DNA from: Dethiobacter sp.
GTDB lineage: Bacteria; Bacillota; Dethiobacteria; Dethiobacterales; Dethiobacteraceae
Assembly (NCBI GenBank): GCA_018333455.1
Contig: JAGXTN010000100.1
Location: 1 to 59,476, forward strand
Direction: 5' to 3'
DNA: 59,476 nucleotides
Part shown: positions 1 to 7,830 of the stretch, piece by piece
Layout: each line of letters opens with the position of its first letter
Numbering within the stretch: the first letter of the stretch is position 1
The notes under the pieces: model-generated
Told to the model about the DNA's origin: nothing
Database searches by the model: none
Seen by the model: only the letters and a program-made list of their open reading frames with translations
Program-made: the position numbers and the translations under genes

Positions 1-1
1 A

Positions 2-71
2 GGGGCTGCCGCCCCTTCGGCGAGCCTGCGGGCTCTGAGCACCCCGCAAGAGTAAGGGGCACGCCCCTTAC
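2..71. repeat. Intergenic hairpin-rich repeat (REP-like)
   Basis: Three short GC-rich inverted repeats stand one after another: ggggc/gcccc at 2-15, gagcc/ggctc near 20-33, and gtaaggggc/gccccttac at 52-71. This is the texture of a dispersed intergenic palindrome and resembles hairpins elsewhere in the window (59139-59157). The upstream gene is outside the window, so this could also end its transcript. Confidence 0.5.
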
Positions 72-162
72 AAACCCCAACGCATAGGATCGTAGCTTCC
101 CTGAACGATATAATTTCCTATGCTATAAAAGAGCTATTATCTCGTGAAATGAGGGATAAGCT

Positions 163-522
163 GTGAAAGTTCAAGGGGTGGATCCTGTAATCATGAGCAG
201 GATTCAAGAAAAAGTAAAAAAACAGTTGGTGCAAGATAGCCGACAGGTTGAGTTTGCCAAAGACGGCCGAAACAACCAGGAGCAAAAACAGGAAGCGCCA
301 GACCGAGATGAATTGGCTGCGGCGGTGCAAAAGCTAAACAAGGCGGCTGATTCCCTGGGTATTGACCTGCTCTTTGTCTTGCTTGAGGATGATGTCCCGC
401 GGGTATTTGCGCTGAACAGAACGACGCAGGAGCTGATTCGTCAGCTCTCTCCCGCAAAAGTGCAGGCGATGTTGACTGAAATGAAAAGCTTTGTTGGCAT
501 GATGGTAGATCAACTTTCATGA
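163..522 (+). CDS. flaG: FlaG-like flagellar protein
   Basis: A 119-residue protein resembling the FlaG family, which in other bacteria influences filament length or secretion. The C-terminal half (about residues 65-119) has the FlaG layout: a beta strand (LLFVLLEDDVPRVFAL), a short TTQELIRQLSP segment that corresponds to the TGEVIRQIP motif, and a final helix. The N-terminal half is polar and probably disordered. Translation starts at GTG, 4-10 bases after a gagggataag ribosome-binding site. The next gene begins 12 bases after the stop, so both are probably cotranscribed. FlaG genes usually lie near fliD/fliS, which would be to the left of the window. The family call rests on this short motif only. 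Confidence 0.65.
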   Translation: MKVQGVDPVIMSRIQEKVKKQLVQDSRQVEFAKDGRNNQEQKQEAPDRDELAAAVQKLNKAADSLGIDLLFVLLEDDVPRVFALNRTTQELIRQLSPAKVQAMLTEMKSFVGMMVDQLS

Positions 523-534
523 GGGGGATGAAGC

Positions 535-933
535 ATGGCAGCGACGGTGACGGGATTATTGGAGCAGTTGAGCGCTAATTATCAGCAGCAGTTCATGCTC
601 TACCAGAAGGTGCATCAGATTGCGCAAGCGGAAGGCGTGCTGATTGAAAACCAGGAAATGCTGCAGTTAATTGAATTGCTCCATTGTGCGGAGGAAATCA
701 TGCGACGCATCCAGGAACTGGAGGAGCCGCAGAACAAGAACAGGGAGTTGCTCCGCAGGATTTTACCGGGCAACAACTTTTCGCTCGATTTGCTGGTCTG
801 CTTGACTGAGACGCGTGTTTTCCTCCGTTACAAAAAGGCGCTGGCGCAGATGGCTGAGCTTTTGGCAGAGATAGAAGAAATAAAGAATAAAAATATTTTG
901 CGGCTGGCCCAAATGAGACTGGCAAAAAATTAG
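535..933 (+). CDS. Putative flagellar export chaperone (FlgN/FliT-like)
   Basis: A 132-residue, almost entirely helical, charged protein without a signal peptide or membrane segment. The heptad-like leucine pattern (LLEQLSANYQQQF, LLHCAEEIMRRIQEL, LAEIEEIKNKN) and the position between a FlaG-like gene and flgB suggest a FliT- or FlgN-type chaperone, which keeps flagellar export substrates unfolded in the cytoplasm. No residue is diagnostic, so this is a context inference. A good ribosome-binding site (gaggggg) precedes ATG at 535. The gene is followed directly by a strong hairpin at 944-992. Confidence 0.5.
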   Translation: MAATVTGLLEQLSANYQQQFMLYQKVHQIAQAEGVLIENQEMLQLIELLHCAEEIMRRIQELEEPQNKNRELLRRILPGNNFSLDLLVCLTETRVFLRYKKALAQMAELLAEIEEIKNKNILRLAQMRLAKN

Positions 934-943
934 TTACAAATTA

Positions 944-992
944 GCCTATAGACAGAGGTCTGCTCACTGCGAGCAGGCCTCTGTCTATAGGC
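944..992 (+). terminator. Strong hairpin after the FlaG/chaperone pair
   Basis: Arms 944-965 and 971-992 form a 22-bp stem with a single G-T mismatch and a 5-base loop (actgc). Only a weak T-rich tract follows (gtgtcttatttt), so it may act as a terminator or as an RNA-stabilising 3' end. It separates the first two genes from flgB. The AT-rich stretch 1000-1165 probably carries the flgB promoter, but no box could be assigned with confidence. Confidence 0.65.
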
Positions 993-1165
993 CGTGTCTT
1001 ATTTTGCGGAAAAATTACATATTATGTTAAGTATTTCTACTTTTATTGCCATTTTTTTAAATCTTTGCAGGATTTTTTCCATTTTTAGCGAAAAGTAAGC
1101 TAAGGTAGCAGTTAAACGGTCAGGAATGTCGAAAAGTTTAGTTTGGCGAAGGGAAAGGGGGGGCG

Positions 1166-1582
1166 ATGATTAACGGGTTATGGACGGATAAAGTTTCTCT
1201 CGTGCTGCAGAAAGGTTTGGACGCAGCGGGAGAGCGGCAGCGCATCATGGCGCATAATATTGCCAATGTGAACACGCCGCTTTACAAAAGAAAAGAAGTG
1301 CGTTTCGAAGAAGAATTACGCCAGGCGTTACTCGCTTCTTCCCGCCTGCCCCTAGCCACCACCCACCCCCGCCATCTGGGTGCCCGACCCAGTCTACAGG
1401 ATGTTAGCCATGAAGTTAAAACTGATCTGCAATCGAGCATGCGCGCCGACGGCAATAATGTGGATATTGAACGTGAAATGGCGATGCTTGCCGCAAATCA
1501 GCTGAACTATAATGCTCTCATTCAGCTGTTAAGCAGCCGGCAGGCTTCATTGCGCTATGTAATCCATGAAGGGAGAAGGTAA
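1166..1582 (+). CDS. flgB: Flagellar basal-body rod protein FlgB
   Basis: 138 residues, the usual FlgB length. It forms the most proximal part of the rod, crossing the cell envelope next to FliE. The N-terminal helix carries the axial-protein signature (MAHNIANVNTPLYKR, about residues 28-42) and the C-terminal helix (about 92-138) is the coiled-coil partner. The start at ATG 1166 follows a purine-rich gggaaaggggggg. This is the first gene of the flgBC-fliEFGHIJK order typical of Firmicutes; the gap to flgC is 2 bases. Confidence 0.95.
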   Translation: MINGLWTDKVSLVLQKGLDAAGERQRIMAHNIANVNTPLYKRKEVRFEEELRQALLASSRLPLATTHPRHLGARPSLQDVSHEVKTDLQSSMRADGNNVDIEREMAMLAANQLNYNALIQLLSSRQASLRYVIHEGRR

Positions 1583-1584
1583 GC

Positions 1585-1995
1585 ATGCAGATTTTTAAGG
1601 CGATGCAGATTTCCTCATCCGGGCTGACGGCTGAACGTTTTCGCTTGGATTTGATTGCCAATAATATTGCCAACGCCAATAGTACCCGGACTGAAGAGGG
1701 TGGCCCCTTCCGGCGCAGATCCGCCGTTTTTGCGGAAAAGATGGATGCCGCCCGCCGCAACGGACAGGGGGTACGGGTGATGTCGGTCAGTGAAGACAGG
1801 ACACCGCCGCGCTTAGTTTACGAACCGGGACATCCAGATGCTAACGCGGCAGGTTACGTTGCTTTTCCAAATGTAAATGTGATCCAGGAAATGGTAGATA
1901 TGATTACGGCTACCCGGGCTTATGAGGCCAACGTTACTACCTTAAATGCGGCTAAAAGCATGTTTTTGAAAGCGCTGGAAATTGGCAGAGGATAG
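1585..1995 (+). CDS. flgC: Flagellar basal-body rod protein FlgC
   Basis: 136 residues. N-terminal motif (LIANNIANANSTRTEEGGPFRR) and C-terminal motif (VNVIQEMVDMITATRAYEANV) are both characteristic of FlgC and needed for helical packing of the rod. It is exported through the flagellar type III gate and polymerises above FlgB. The ATG lies 2 bases after the flgB stop, with gggagaagg as ribosome-binding site inside the end of flgB, indicating translational coupling. Confidence 0.95.
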   Translation: MQIFKAMQISSSGLTAERFRLDLIANNIANANSTRTEEGGPFRRRSAVFAEKMDAARRNGQGVRVMSVSEDRTPPRLVYEPGHPDANAAGYVAFPNVNVIQEMVDMITATRAYEANVTTLNAAKSMFLKALEIGRG

Positions 1996-2005
1996 GTGAG
2001 ACAAA

Positions 2006-2302
2006 GTGAAAATTCAGGGTAATAACCCTTTTATCCCGCTGCAATGGCAAAAAGTTCAGCCGGTAGAGCAAAGCAGGCAGACGGAGGGCTTTGCGGCTGC
2101 GTTGAAAAGCGCGCTCGAAGATGTGAACAAGCTGCAGCTTCAGGCAGACGACGCCGCTAAACAGTTGGCTATGGGTCAGGCAGAAGATATCCACCAGGTG
2201 ATGATTGCGGTGGAGCAAGCGAAGCTGGCGATGCAGCTGACGGTGCAGATTCGCAATAAAGTTGTCGAGGCTTATCAGGAAGTTTCACGGATGCAGATTT
2301 AG
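2006..2302 (+). CDS. fliE: Flagellar hook-basal body protein FliE
   Basis: 98 residues, full length for FliE, the adaptor between the MS ring and the rod. The conserved C-terminal block (GQAEDIHQVMIAVEQAKLAMQLTVQIRNKVVEAYQEVSRMQI) matches the family closely. Starts at GTG 2006 after gaggataggtgag. It is followed by a 400-bp gap holding dispersed repeats before fliF, an unusual break inside this operon. Confidence 0.95.
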   Translation: MKIQGNNPFIPLQWQKVQPVEQSRQTEGFAAALKSALEDVNKLQLQADDAAKQLAMGQAEDIHQVMIAVEQAKLAMQLTVQIRNKVVEAYQEVSRMQI

Positions 2303-2375
2303 GTAACTATCCAAGGCGGTAATATTTAACCGGCTGGTTGCGTGTATACATAGGTTTTTCATGTTGGCTAGATAA

Positions 2376-2643
2376 GCATGCCGCCTGCGGCACCAGCGGA
2401 AGGATAAAATAATCCTTTGCCGGTTCTCATGGCTGCCCTTACCCCGGCCCTAATCCCGGCCCTAATCCCGGCGCCCTCACCCTAGCCCTCTCCCGCAGGG
2501 AGAGGGGAATAGCTGGAGAGGGGAATAGCCGGGCAGGGAGTTGTAGGGGCGAACCTGCGTGTTCGCCCGGTTGCTCTCCCGCAGGGAGAGGGGAATAGCC
2601 GGGCAGGGAGTTGTAGGGGTGAACCTGCGTGTTCGTCCGGTTG
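2376..2643. repeat. Composite dispersed intergenic repeat between fliE and fliF
   Basis: The 399-bp gap between fliE and fliF is occupied mainly by a composite repeat. It opens with a hairpin-like gccgcctgcggc, runs through cctaatcccggc repeats (about 2450-2473), and contains two head-to-tail copies of a hairpin-bearing unit (2488-2573 and 2574-2643), each starting ctctcccgcagggagag and ending near gttcgcccggttg. The first copy has an extra 16-base duplication of gagaggggaatagc. The same composite, inverted, lies at 28735-28900. No coding potential is visible in it. Confidence 0.85.
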
Positions 2644-2701
2644 TGGTGCGTACATAGTTTTTTCGCGTTTACCCGGGTTAGGCAGAAAGGGGCAATGAGT
2701 T

Positions 2702-4255
2702 TTGGCGGAAGAGAGCCGGGCCGCGTTCTCGATTCAGACGCTGTCGGAGCGCTGGCAGCAACTCAGCAATCAAAAGAAAATAGCTGTGGTCATTTTGTTG
2801 GCAGCAGTTTTTGTTTCGCTCTTTTATTTGGGTCAGGCTCTTGCTCGTCCAAGGATGGTTCCATTGTTCGCGGGGCTTGAGCCGGCTGATGCCGGGCGGA
2901 TTACGGCTCGGTTGCAAGAGCTGACTGTCCCCTATCAGTTGGCGGACGAAGGCAGAACTATTCTGGTCGGGCAGGATCAAGTTTACGAGATGAGAATTCA
3001 GTTGGCCAGCGCCGGAGCTCTAGTAGGCGGCAGCGCAGGATTCGAACTTTTTGACCAGACACAGCTTGGCGCTACCGATTTTAACAGGCGTCTCGACTAT
3101 CTGCGGGCGCTTCAGGAAGAACTCCGCCGCACAATTGTTCAGTTGGAAGAAGTTGAACAGGCCCGGGTACACTTGGCTCTCCCTGAACCGAGCGTTTTTA
3201 TTCAGGACACGGCAGAACCGACCGCGTCGATTGTCTTGCGGCTCAGACCTCTTTCCCGCCTGCAGCCTGAACAAATCCGCGGAATTATTTATCTGGTAGT
3301 AGGCAGTGTGGAAAACTTGACGGCGGAAAATGTGACTGTGATTGATACCCAGGGAAACATTTTGAGCGAGTTGACTGCGGAGCTGTCGTCCACCGGCCAG
3401 TTAGCCGAAGCTACCTTGCGGCAGTTGGAGGTAAGGCGTTCTTTTGAGAAAGAAATGGAACAGCGGGTGCAGCGGGTATTGGAGCGGGTTTTAGGCGCGG
3501 GGCAAGCCGTCGCTATGCTGACGGCGGAACTCGATTTTGATTCTCGTGAATCAAGTATCGTCACTTTTGCTCCGGAGGGAGTGCCGCGGAGCAGAGCCGT
3601 TACTAGGGAAGTATTTGAGGGGACGGGAACCATCCCCGGGGAAGCAGGGACAGACAGCAATATCCCCGGTTATCCTTTTGCCGCGGGCACCGGCGATTCT
3701 AGCTACGAGCGGGATGAGGAAACTATTAACTACGAAATCAGCGAAACAACGGAGCGGCAGATACAGGCACCGGGGCGCTTGATCCGCTTGCATGCCGCCG
3801 TTGTCGTTAATGATAACGGCGGCGTGCTGACCGCAGAGCAGTTGCAGCAGATTAACGAGCTGGTGGTGGCTGCTATTGGCTACCAAGTAGCCCGCGGGGA
3901 CAGCATCAGCGTACAGGGCATGAATTTTGATACCACGCAACTGGATGAAGCCAGACGAGAGATGGACGAGGCTTTGCGCAGGGAGCAAAGGGGACAGCTG
4001 ATCAATCTGGGCGCGGCGATTTTGCTGGTGCTATTGCTTTTCTTCCTCGTCTTACGGGCAAGAGGAGCACGCCGTGAACGAGAGTTAGAAGCCCAGCTTG
4101 CGACAGTGCCGCACATGCCCCTCTTGGCGGGAACGCCGGCAGTGGGCGAACAGGAAAGAGAAGAGGAACTTTTGCACAGACGTGTCCGTCAGTTGGCGGA
4201 GAAGGAACCGGATGCGGCGGCTTATTTGATCCGGGCGTGGCTGGCTGAAGAATAG
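2702..4255 (+). CDS. fliF: Flagellar M-ring protein FliF
   Basis: 517 residues, normal for FliF, which forms the MS ring in the cytoplasmic membrane. First transmembrane helix at about residues 26-47 (KIAVVILLAAVFVSLFYLG), then the YscJ/FliF ring-building domains (about 48-300), a Ser/Gly-rich periplasmic loop, a second membrane helix at about 428-448, and a cytoplasmic tail that binds FliG. I take TTG 2702 as the start, 10 bases after an aaagggg site; an overlapping ATG at 2695 is out of frame. fliG follows after 12 bases. Confidence 0.95.
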   Translation: MAEESRAAFSIQTLSERWQQLSNQKKIAVVILLAAVFVSLFYLGQALARPRMVPLFAGLEPADAGRITARLQELTVPYQLADEGRTILVGQDQVYEMRIQLASAGALVGGSAGFELFDQTQLGATDFNRRLDYLRALQEELRRTIVQLEEVEQARVHLALPEPSVFIQDTAEPTASIVLRLRPLSRLQPEQIRGIIYLVVGSVENLTAENVTVIDTQGNILSELTAELSSTGQLAEATLRQLEVRRSFEKEMEQRVQRVLERVLGAGQAVAMLTAELDFDSRESSIVTFAPEGVPRSRAVTREVFEGTGTIPGEAGTDSNIPGYPFAAGTGDSSYERDEETINYEISETTERQIQAPGRLIRLHAAVVVNDNGGVLTAEQLQQINELVVAAIGYQVARGDSISVQGMNFDTTQLDEARREMDEALRREQRGQLINLGAAILLVLLLFFLVLRARGARRERELEAQLATVPHMPLLAGTPAVGEQEREEELLHRRVRQLAEKEPDAAAYLIRAWLAEE

Positions 4256-4267
4256 GAGAGATAGCTT

Positions 4268-5275
4268 TTGGCGCGCAATAAATCAAATGGTCTGAAAAAA
4301 TCAGCTATTTTATTGATGGCACTTGGGCCGTCAGTTTCGGCAAAAATTCTCAGGAATTTTAACGAGGCTGATATCGAGCGTATCTCCTTGGAAATTGCCA
4401 ATACCACTAAGGTGGAAGTGAACACGATTGAGGAAGTGCTGGAAGAATTTTTATTGCTTAGCCAAGCGCAGCGCTATATGTTGGACGGTGGGTTAGATTA
4501 TGCGCGTAACCTTTTGGAGCAGACATTAGGCAATCAAAAAGCGAACGAAATTATTAAAAAATTAAAAGAGGCTTCACAAATTAAACCGTTTATGTTTGTC
4601 AGGAAGGCAGACCCCAAACAGTTAACAAATTTGATTGGTCAAGAACACCCGCAAACAATTGCGCTAATACTGGCCTATCTCGACCCGCTGCAGGCATCTC
4701 AGGTTTTGGGCAGTCTGCCTGATGAACAGCAGCCCGAGATCGCGCGACGAATTGCGCTGATGGATCGGACTTCGCCGGAGGTCTTAAAAGAAGTGGAAGG
4801 AGTGCTGCAAGAGCGGCTCTCTTCCGTGGTGCAGCAAGATTTTGCCGCCGCAGGCGGGATCCAGTCGCTGGTGGACATTTTAAATAATGTGGATCGCGGC
4901 ACAGAAAAACTAATCCTGGAAGAACTGGAGAAAGACGATCCGAAACTGGTTGATGAAATACGCAAGCTGATGTTTATCTTTGAAGATGTAACTGCCTTAG
5001 ACAATGCTTCCATTCAGCGGATTATTCGTGAGGTAGACCAGAAGGACTTGGCTTTGGCGCTTAAAGGCTCGAGTGAAGAAGTTAAAGAACGCATTTTCCG
5101 CAATGTTTCCAAACGCGCAGCAGAAATGCTGAAGGAGGACATTGACTTTATGGGGCCTGTTCGCTTGCGTGAGGTGGAAGAGGCACAGCAGCGGATTGTC
5201 AGCGTGGTTCGTAAGCTTGATGAGACTGGTGAGATAATTATTTCACGGGGTGGTGAAGATGCCATTATTGTCTAA
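4268..5275 (+). CDS. fliG: Flagellar motor switch protein FliG
   Basis: 335 residues. Contains the three FliG domains: N-terminal FliF-binding (about 1-100, with KKSAILLMALGPSVSAKIL), the middle domain with the EHPQTIALILAYL motif (about 118-130), and the C-terminal torque domain with the charged helix (DVTALDNASIQRIIREVDQKDLALALKG) that meets the MotA stator. The initiation codon appears to be TTG at 4268, after aggagag. It overlaps the start of fliH, indicating coupled translation. Confidence 0.96.
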   Translation: MARNKSNGLKKSAILLMALGPSVSAKILRNFNEADIERISLEIANTTKVEVNTIEEVLEEFLLLSQAQRYMLDGGLDYARNLLEQTLGNQKANEIIKKLKEASQIKPFMFVRKADPKQLTNLIGQEHPQTIALILAYLDPLQASQVLGSLPDEQQPEIARRIALMDRTSPEVLKEVEGVLQERLSSVVQQDFAAAGGIQSLVDILNNVDRGTEKLILEELEKDDPKLVDEIRKLMFIFEDVTALDNASIQRIIREVDQKDLALALKGSSEEVKERIFRNVSKRAAEMLKEDIDFMGPVRLREVEEAQQRIVSVVRKLDETGEIIISRGGEDAIIV

Positions 5276-6035
5276 TCTGCTTAAAGCAGAGCAAGTAGCA
5301 ATCACCGATAAAATTTGCCGCCTCCCTTGTTTTGAGGCAACTTTGCCTGCCGGCGCGGGAGGGATTGAGGAACAAGCCGGCGCGAATCCTGCCCCCTGTC
5401 TCATGCCGGCAGCAGAAGAACAGGCGTCTCAAATGCTGGCGGCTGCGGCTAGAGAGAGTGCGGAAATTTTGGCGGCGGCCGGCAATGAGTGTGACGAACT
5501 CCTCCGGCAGGCGGAAATGAAGAGTTTGGTCTTGGAAGAGGAAGCCGGTAAGCGCGGTTATGACAACGGTTATTTGGCAGGCTTGGGCGCTGGACAGACT
5601 GTGGGCATCGGCTTGCGCCGCGAAGCGGAAGCTATGCTCCGGGAAGCTGCCTTGTTCCGGGAGAGGATTTTGGGTCGGATGGAGCCTCAAGTGGTGGAAC
5701 TGGCAGTCTGTGTGGCGGAAAAACTGGTGGGGAGACAACTGACTATTGAACCGGAAACCATAGTCACCATTGTTCGGGAAGCATTGCGCCTGTTAAACGA
5801 GGCCGGTGAAATTTTAATTCGCCTCCACCCAAGTGATTTGCTGTTCTGTCAGGCAAACTTGGCTGAGTTACAGGCAGAAGTGAGGGAGAAGAGTACGCTT
5901 AATCTTTTTGCTGACCCGGAAATGCCGGCAGGCAATTGCCGCGTGGAAACAAACGGTGCCTTGATTGAATGCCTGTTAGATGAACGCTTTGCTGCGTTGC
6001 GGGCTGCATTGGCAGATGTGGTTAATCATGGATAA
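5259..6035 (+). CDS. fliH: Flagellar assembly protein FliH
   Basis: 258 residues from ATG 5259. GTG codons at 5250 and 5253 are possible alternatives, but a ggggtggtga element fits the ATG better. Architecture: an Ala/Glu-rich coiled coil (about 45-110, with the GYDNGYLAGLGAGQ glycine segment typical of FliH) and a C-terminal V-ATPase E-subunit-like domain (about 130-250; VVELAVCVAEKLVGRQL). FliH holds the FliI ATPase and docks it to the C-ring. It overlaps fliG by 17 bases and fliI by 8. Confidence 0.9.
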   Translation: MPLLSNLLKAEQVAITDKICRLPCFEATLPAGAGGIEEQAGANPAPCLMPAAEEQASQMLAAAARESAEILAAAGNECDELLRQAEMKSLVLEEEAGKRGYDNGYLAGLGAGQTVGIGLRREAEAMLREAALFRERILGRMEPQVVELAVCVAEKLVGRQLTIEPETIVTIVREALRLLNEAGEILIRLHPSDLLFCQANLAELQAEVREKSTLNLFADPEMPAGNCRVETNGALIECLLDERFAALRAALADVVNHG

Positions 6036-7347
6036 AGTGGATTTGTCGCCATATCTGCACGCGGTAAAAGCATTTCCTCGGGCTAAAATTATCGGCCGCG
6101 TGACCCAAGTGGTGGGTTTGACGATTGAAGTGCGTGGTCTGCAGGCTTTTGTCGGGGAGGTATGTCAGATTTTTGCCGGCCCCAAAGCTGCGCCTGTGGC
6201 GGCTGAGGTGGTAGGTTTTAAAGACGGTCATGTGCTAATGATGCCTTTAGGTGATTTGCGTGGTATCGCTCCCGGTTGTCAGGTTTTGCCTACCGGCAGC
6301 GCGTTTACGGTACGGGTGGGGCCTGCTCTTTTAGGGCAAGTGCTGGACGGGATGGGCATGCCGCTGGATGGTGCCGGACTAAACGGACTGGGGTGCAGTT
6401 ACCCGGTGGATAATGACCCTCCTAATCCACTGACACGGCAACGAATCCGGGAAGTGTTGCCTACCGGCATTCGCGCCATTGATATGTTTTTGACCTGCGG
6501 GCAGGGGCAAAGGATTGGCATTTTTGCCGGCAGCGGTGTAGGCAAATCGACGATGTTGGGCATGATTGCCAAGCAGAGCGAGGCAGACGTAAATGTAATC
6601 GCTCTGGTAGGCGAGCGGGGTCGGGAAGTGGTTGACTTTATCGAGCGTGATTTGGGCCAGCAGGGGCTTGAGCGCTCTGTGGTAGTCGCCGTCACATCAG
6701 ATCGACCTTCCTTGCTGCGCATCAAAGGAGCACTGGTGGCCACCACTATCGCCGAATATTTCCGTGACCAAGGTAAAAAAGTGATGTTGATGATGGACTC
6801 GGTGACAAGGCTGGCCATGGCTCAACGGGAAGTCGGTTTGGCTATCGGCGAGCCACCTACTACCAAGGGTTATACGCCGTCGGTCTTTGCCCTCCTGCCC
6901 AGGCTGCTGGAGCGGGCAGGCACCTCAGCCAAAGGGTCAATTACCGGCCTTTATACTGTGCTGGTTGACGGCGATGATTTTAACGAGCCGGTGGCTGACG
7001 CAGTGCGGGGCATCTTGGATGGACATATTATCCTCTCCCGTGATTTGGCCGCAAAAAATCATTTTCCTGCGATTGATGTTTCACGAAGTATCAGCCGCTT
7101 GATGCCAGACCTGATAGACAATGAACATCAACAACTGGCGGGTCGCTTCCGTGATTACCTATCCGCCTATCATGAAGCCGAAGATTTGATTAATATCGGT
7201 GCTTATGTGCAAGGCAGCAATCCCAGGGTCGATCAGGCTCGTCAATATATTAGTCAGATGCAGGCTTTTTTGCGCCAGGATGTGGCTGAATGTGAACCGT
7301 TTGCGGTTGCCCGGAATAATCTGGAAGTTATCCTGGGGAAGGAGTAA
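6028..7347 (+). CDS. fliI: Flagellum-specific ATPase FliI
   Basis: 439 residues from ATG 6028, giving the usual N-terminus; an upstream in-frame extension would lie within fliH and is unlikely. Homologue of the F1 beta subunit and energiser of flagellar export. Walker A is GIFAGSGVGKSTML (about residues 167-180), Walker B VMLMMDSVTRLA (about 252-263), followed by the family block TTKGYTPSVFALLPRLLERAG and a C-terminal helical domain. It works with FliH and FliJ, which flank it. Confidence 0.96.
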   Translation: MDKVDLSPYLHAVKAFPRAKIIGRVTQVVGLTIEVRGLQAFVGEVCQIFAGPKAAPVAAEVVGFKDGHVLMMPLGDLRGIAPGCQVLPTGSAFTVRVGPALLGQVLDGMGMPLDGAGLNGLGCSYPVDNDPPNPLTRQRIREVLPTGIRAIDMFLTCGQGQRIGIFAGSGVGKSTMLGMIAKQSEADVNVIALVGERGREVVDFIERDLGQQGLERSVVVAVTSDRPSLLRIKGALVATTIAEYFRDQGKKVMLMMDSVTRLAMAQREVGLAIGEPPTTKGYTPSVFALLPRLLERAGTSAKGSITGLYTVLVDGDDFNEPVADAVRGILDGHIILSRDLAAKNHFPAIDVSRSISRLMPDLIDNEHQQLAGRFRDYLSAYHEAEDLINIGAYVQGSNPRVDQARQYISQMQAFLRQDVAECEPFAVARNNLEVILGKE

Positions 7348-7353
7348 AGCTCA

Positions 7354-7800
7354 GTGTATAGTTTTCCTTTACAAAAAGTGCTCGATTACCGCAAAAACAG
7401 GGAAGACGAAGAGCAGCGCCGCTTGAGCCAAGCAGCTAGGGAGGCGGAAGCCGCCAGAGCGACGCTTGTCAGTTTGCAGGATGATTTGTCTAGGCTGCAG
7501 GAAGATGTCCTTCTAAGCCATTCCGGACAGATTGATGTGCAGCATGCTCGGCTGACTTGCGATTATACGGTGCTGCTTGCCGGTCGTGTTAAAGAAGGTG
7601 AACAGCTGGCAGCCCGCTCGGAAGCCCGTCTGCGCGAACAGTTGCTACTGACGGAGAAGAGCTGGCAGGAGCGCAAAGTGATGGATAAGTTGCGTGAACG
7701 AGGAGAAATGCGGTTTTTACGGCGCTTGAATCAGATTGAGCAACGTGAGAATGATGAGATCGCGCGGATTGTCTGCCGGCAGCACAAGCGGCAGGACTGA
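7354..7800 (+). CDS. fliJ: Flagellar export protein FliJ
   Basis: 148 residues, predicted to be one long antiparallel coiled coil (many Glu, Arg and Gln; REAEAARATLVSLQDDLSRLQEDV). FliJ is the stalk-like subunit of the export ATPase and links FliI to FlhA. Sequence is poorly conserved in this family, so the call rests on size, the N-terminal FPLQKVLDYRKNREDEE motif (present in FliJ) and the position between fliI and fliK. GTG start at 7354 after ggaaggag. Confidence 0.88.
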   Translation: MYSFPLQKVLDYRKNREDEEQRRLSQAAREAEAARATLVSLQDDLSRLQEDVLLSHSGQIDVQHARLTCDYTVLLAGRVKEGEQLAARSEARLREQLLLTEKSWQERKVMDKLRERGEMRFLRRLNQIEQRENDEIARIVCRQHKRQD

Positions 7801-7830
7801 GAAAGTTTAATTTGAAAGGAGGTGATAATC

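Noticed and set aside
1000-1165. SigD-type promoter before flgB
   Set aside because: No TAAA-N15-GCCGATA pair was found; the AT-rich stretch has no clear boxes.
2376-2643. CRISPR array in the fliE-fliF gap
   Set aside because: Only two head-to-tail long units without unique spacers; it is a dispersed repeat with an inverted copy elsewhere.
2629-2880. 83-codon frame overlapping the fliF start
   Set aside because: Out of frame with fliF, with no family features; fliF from TTG 2702 explains the region.
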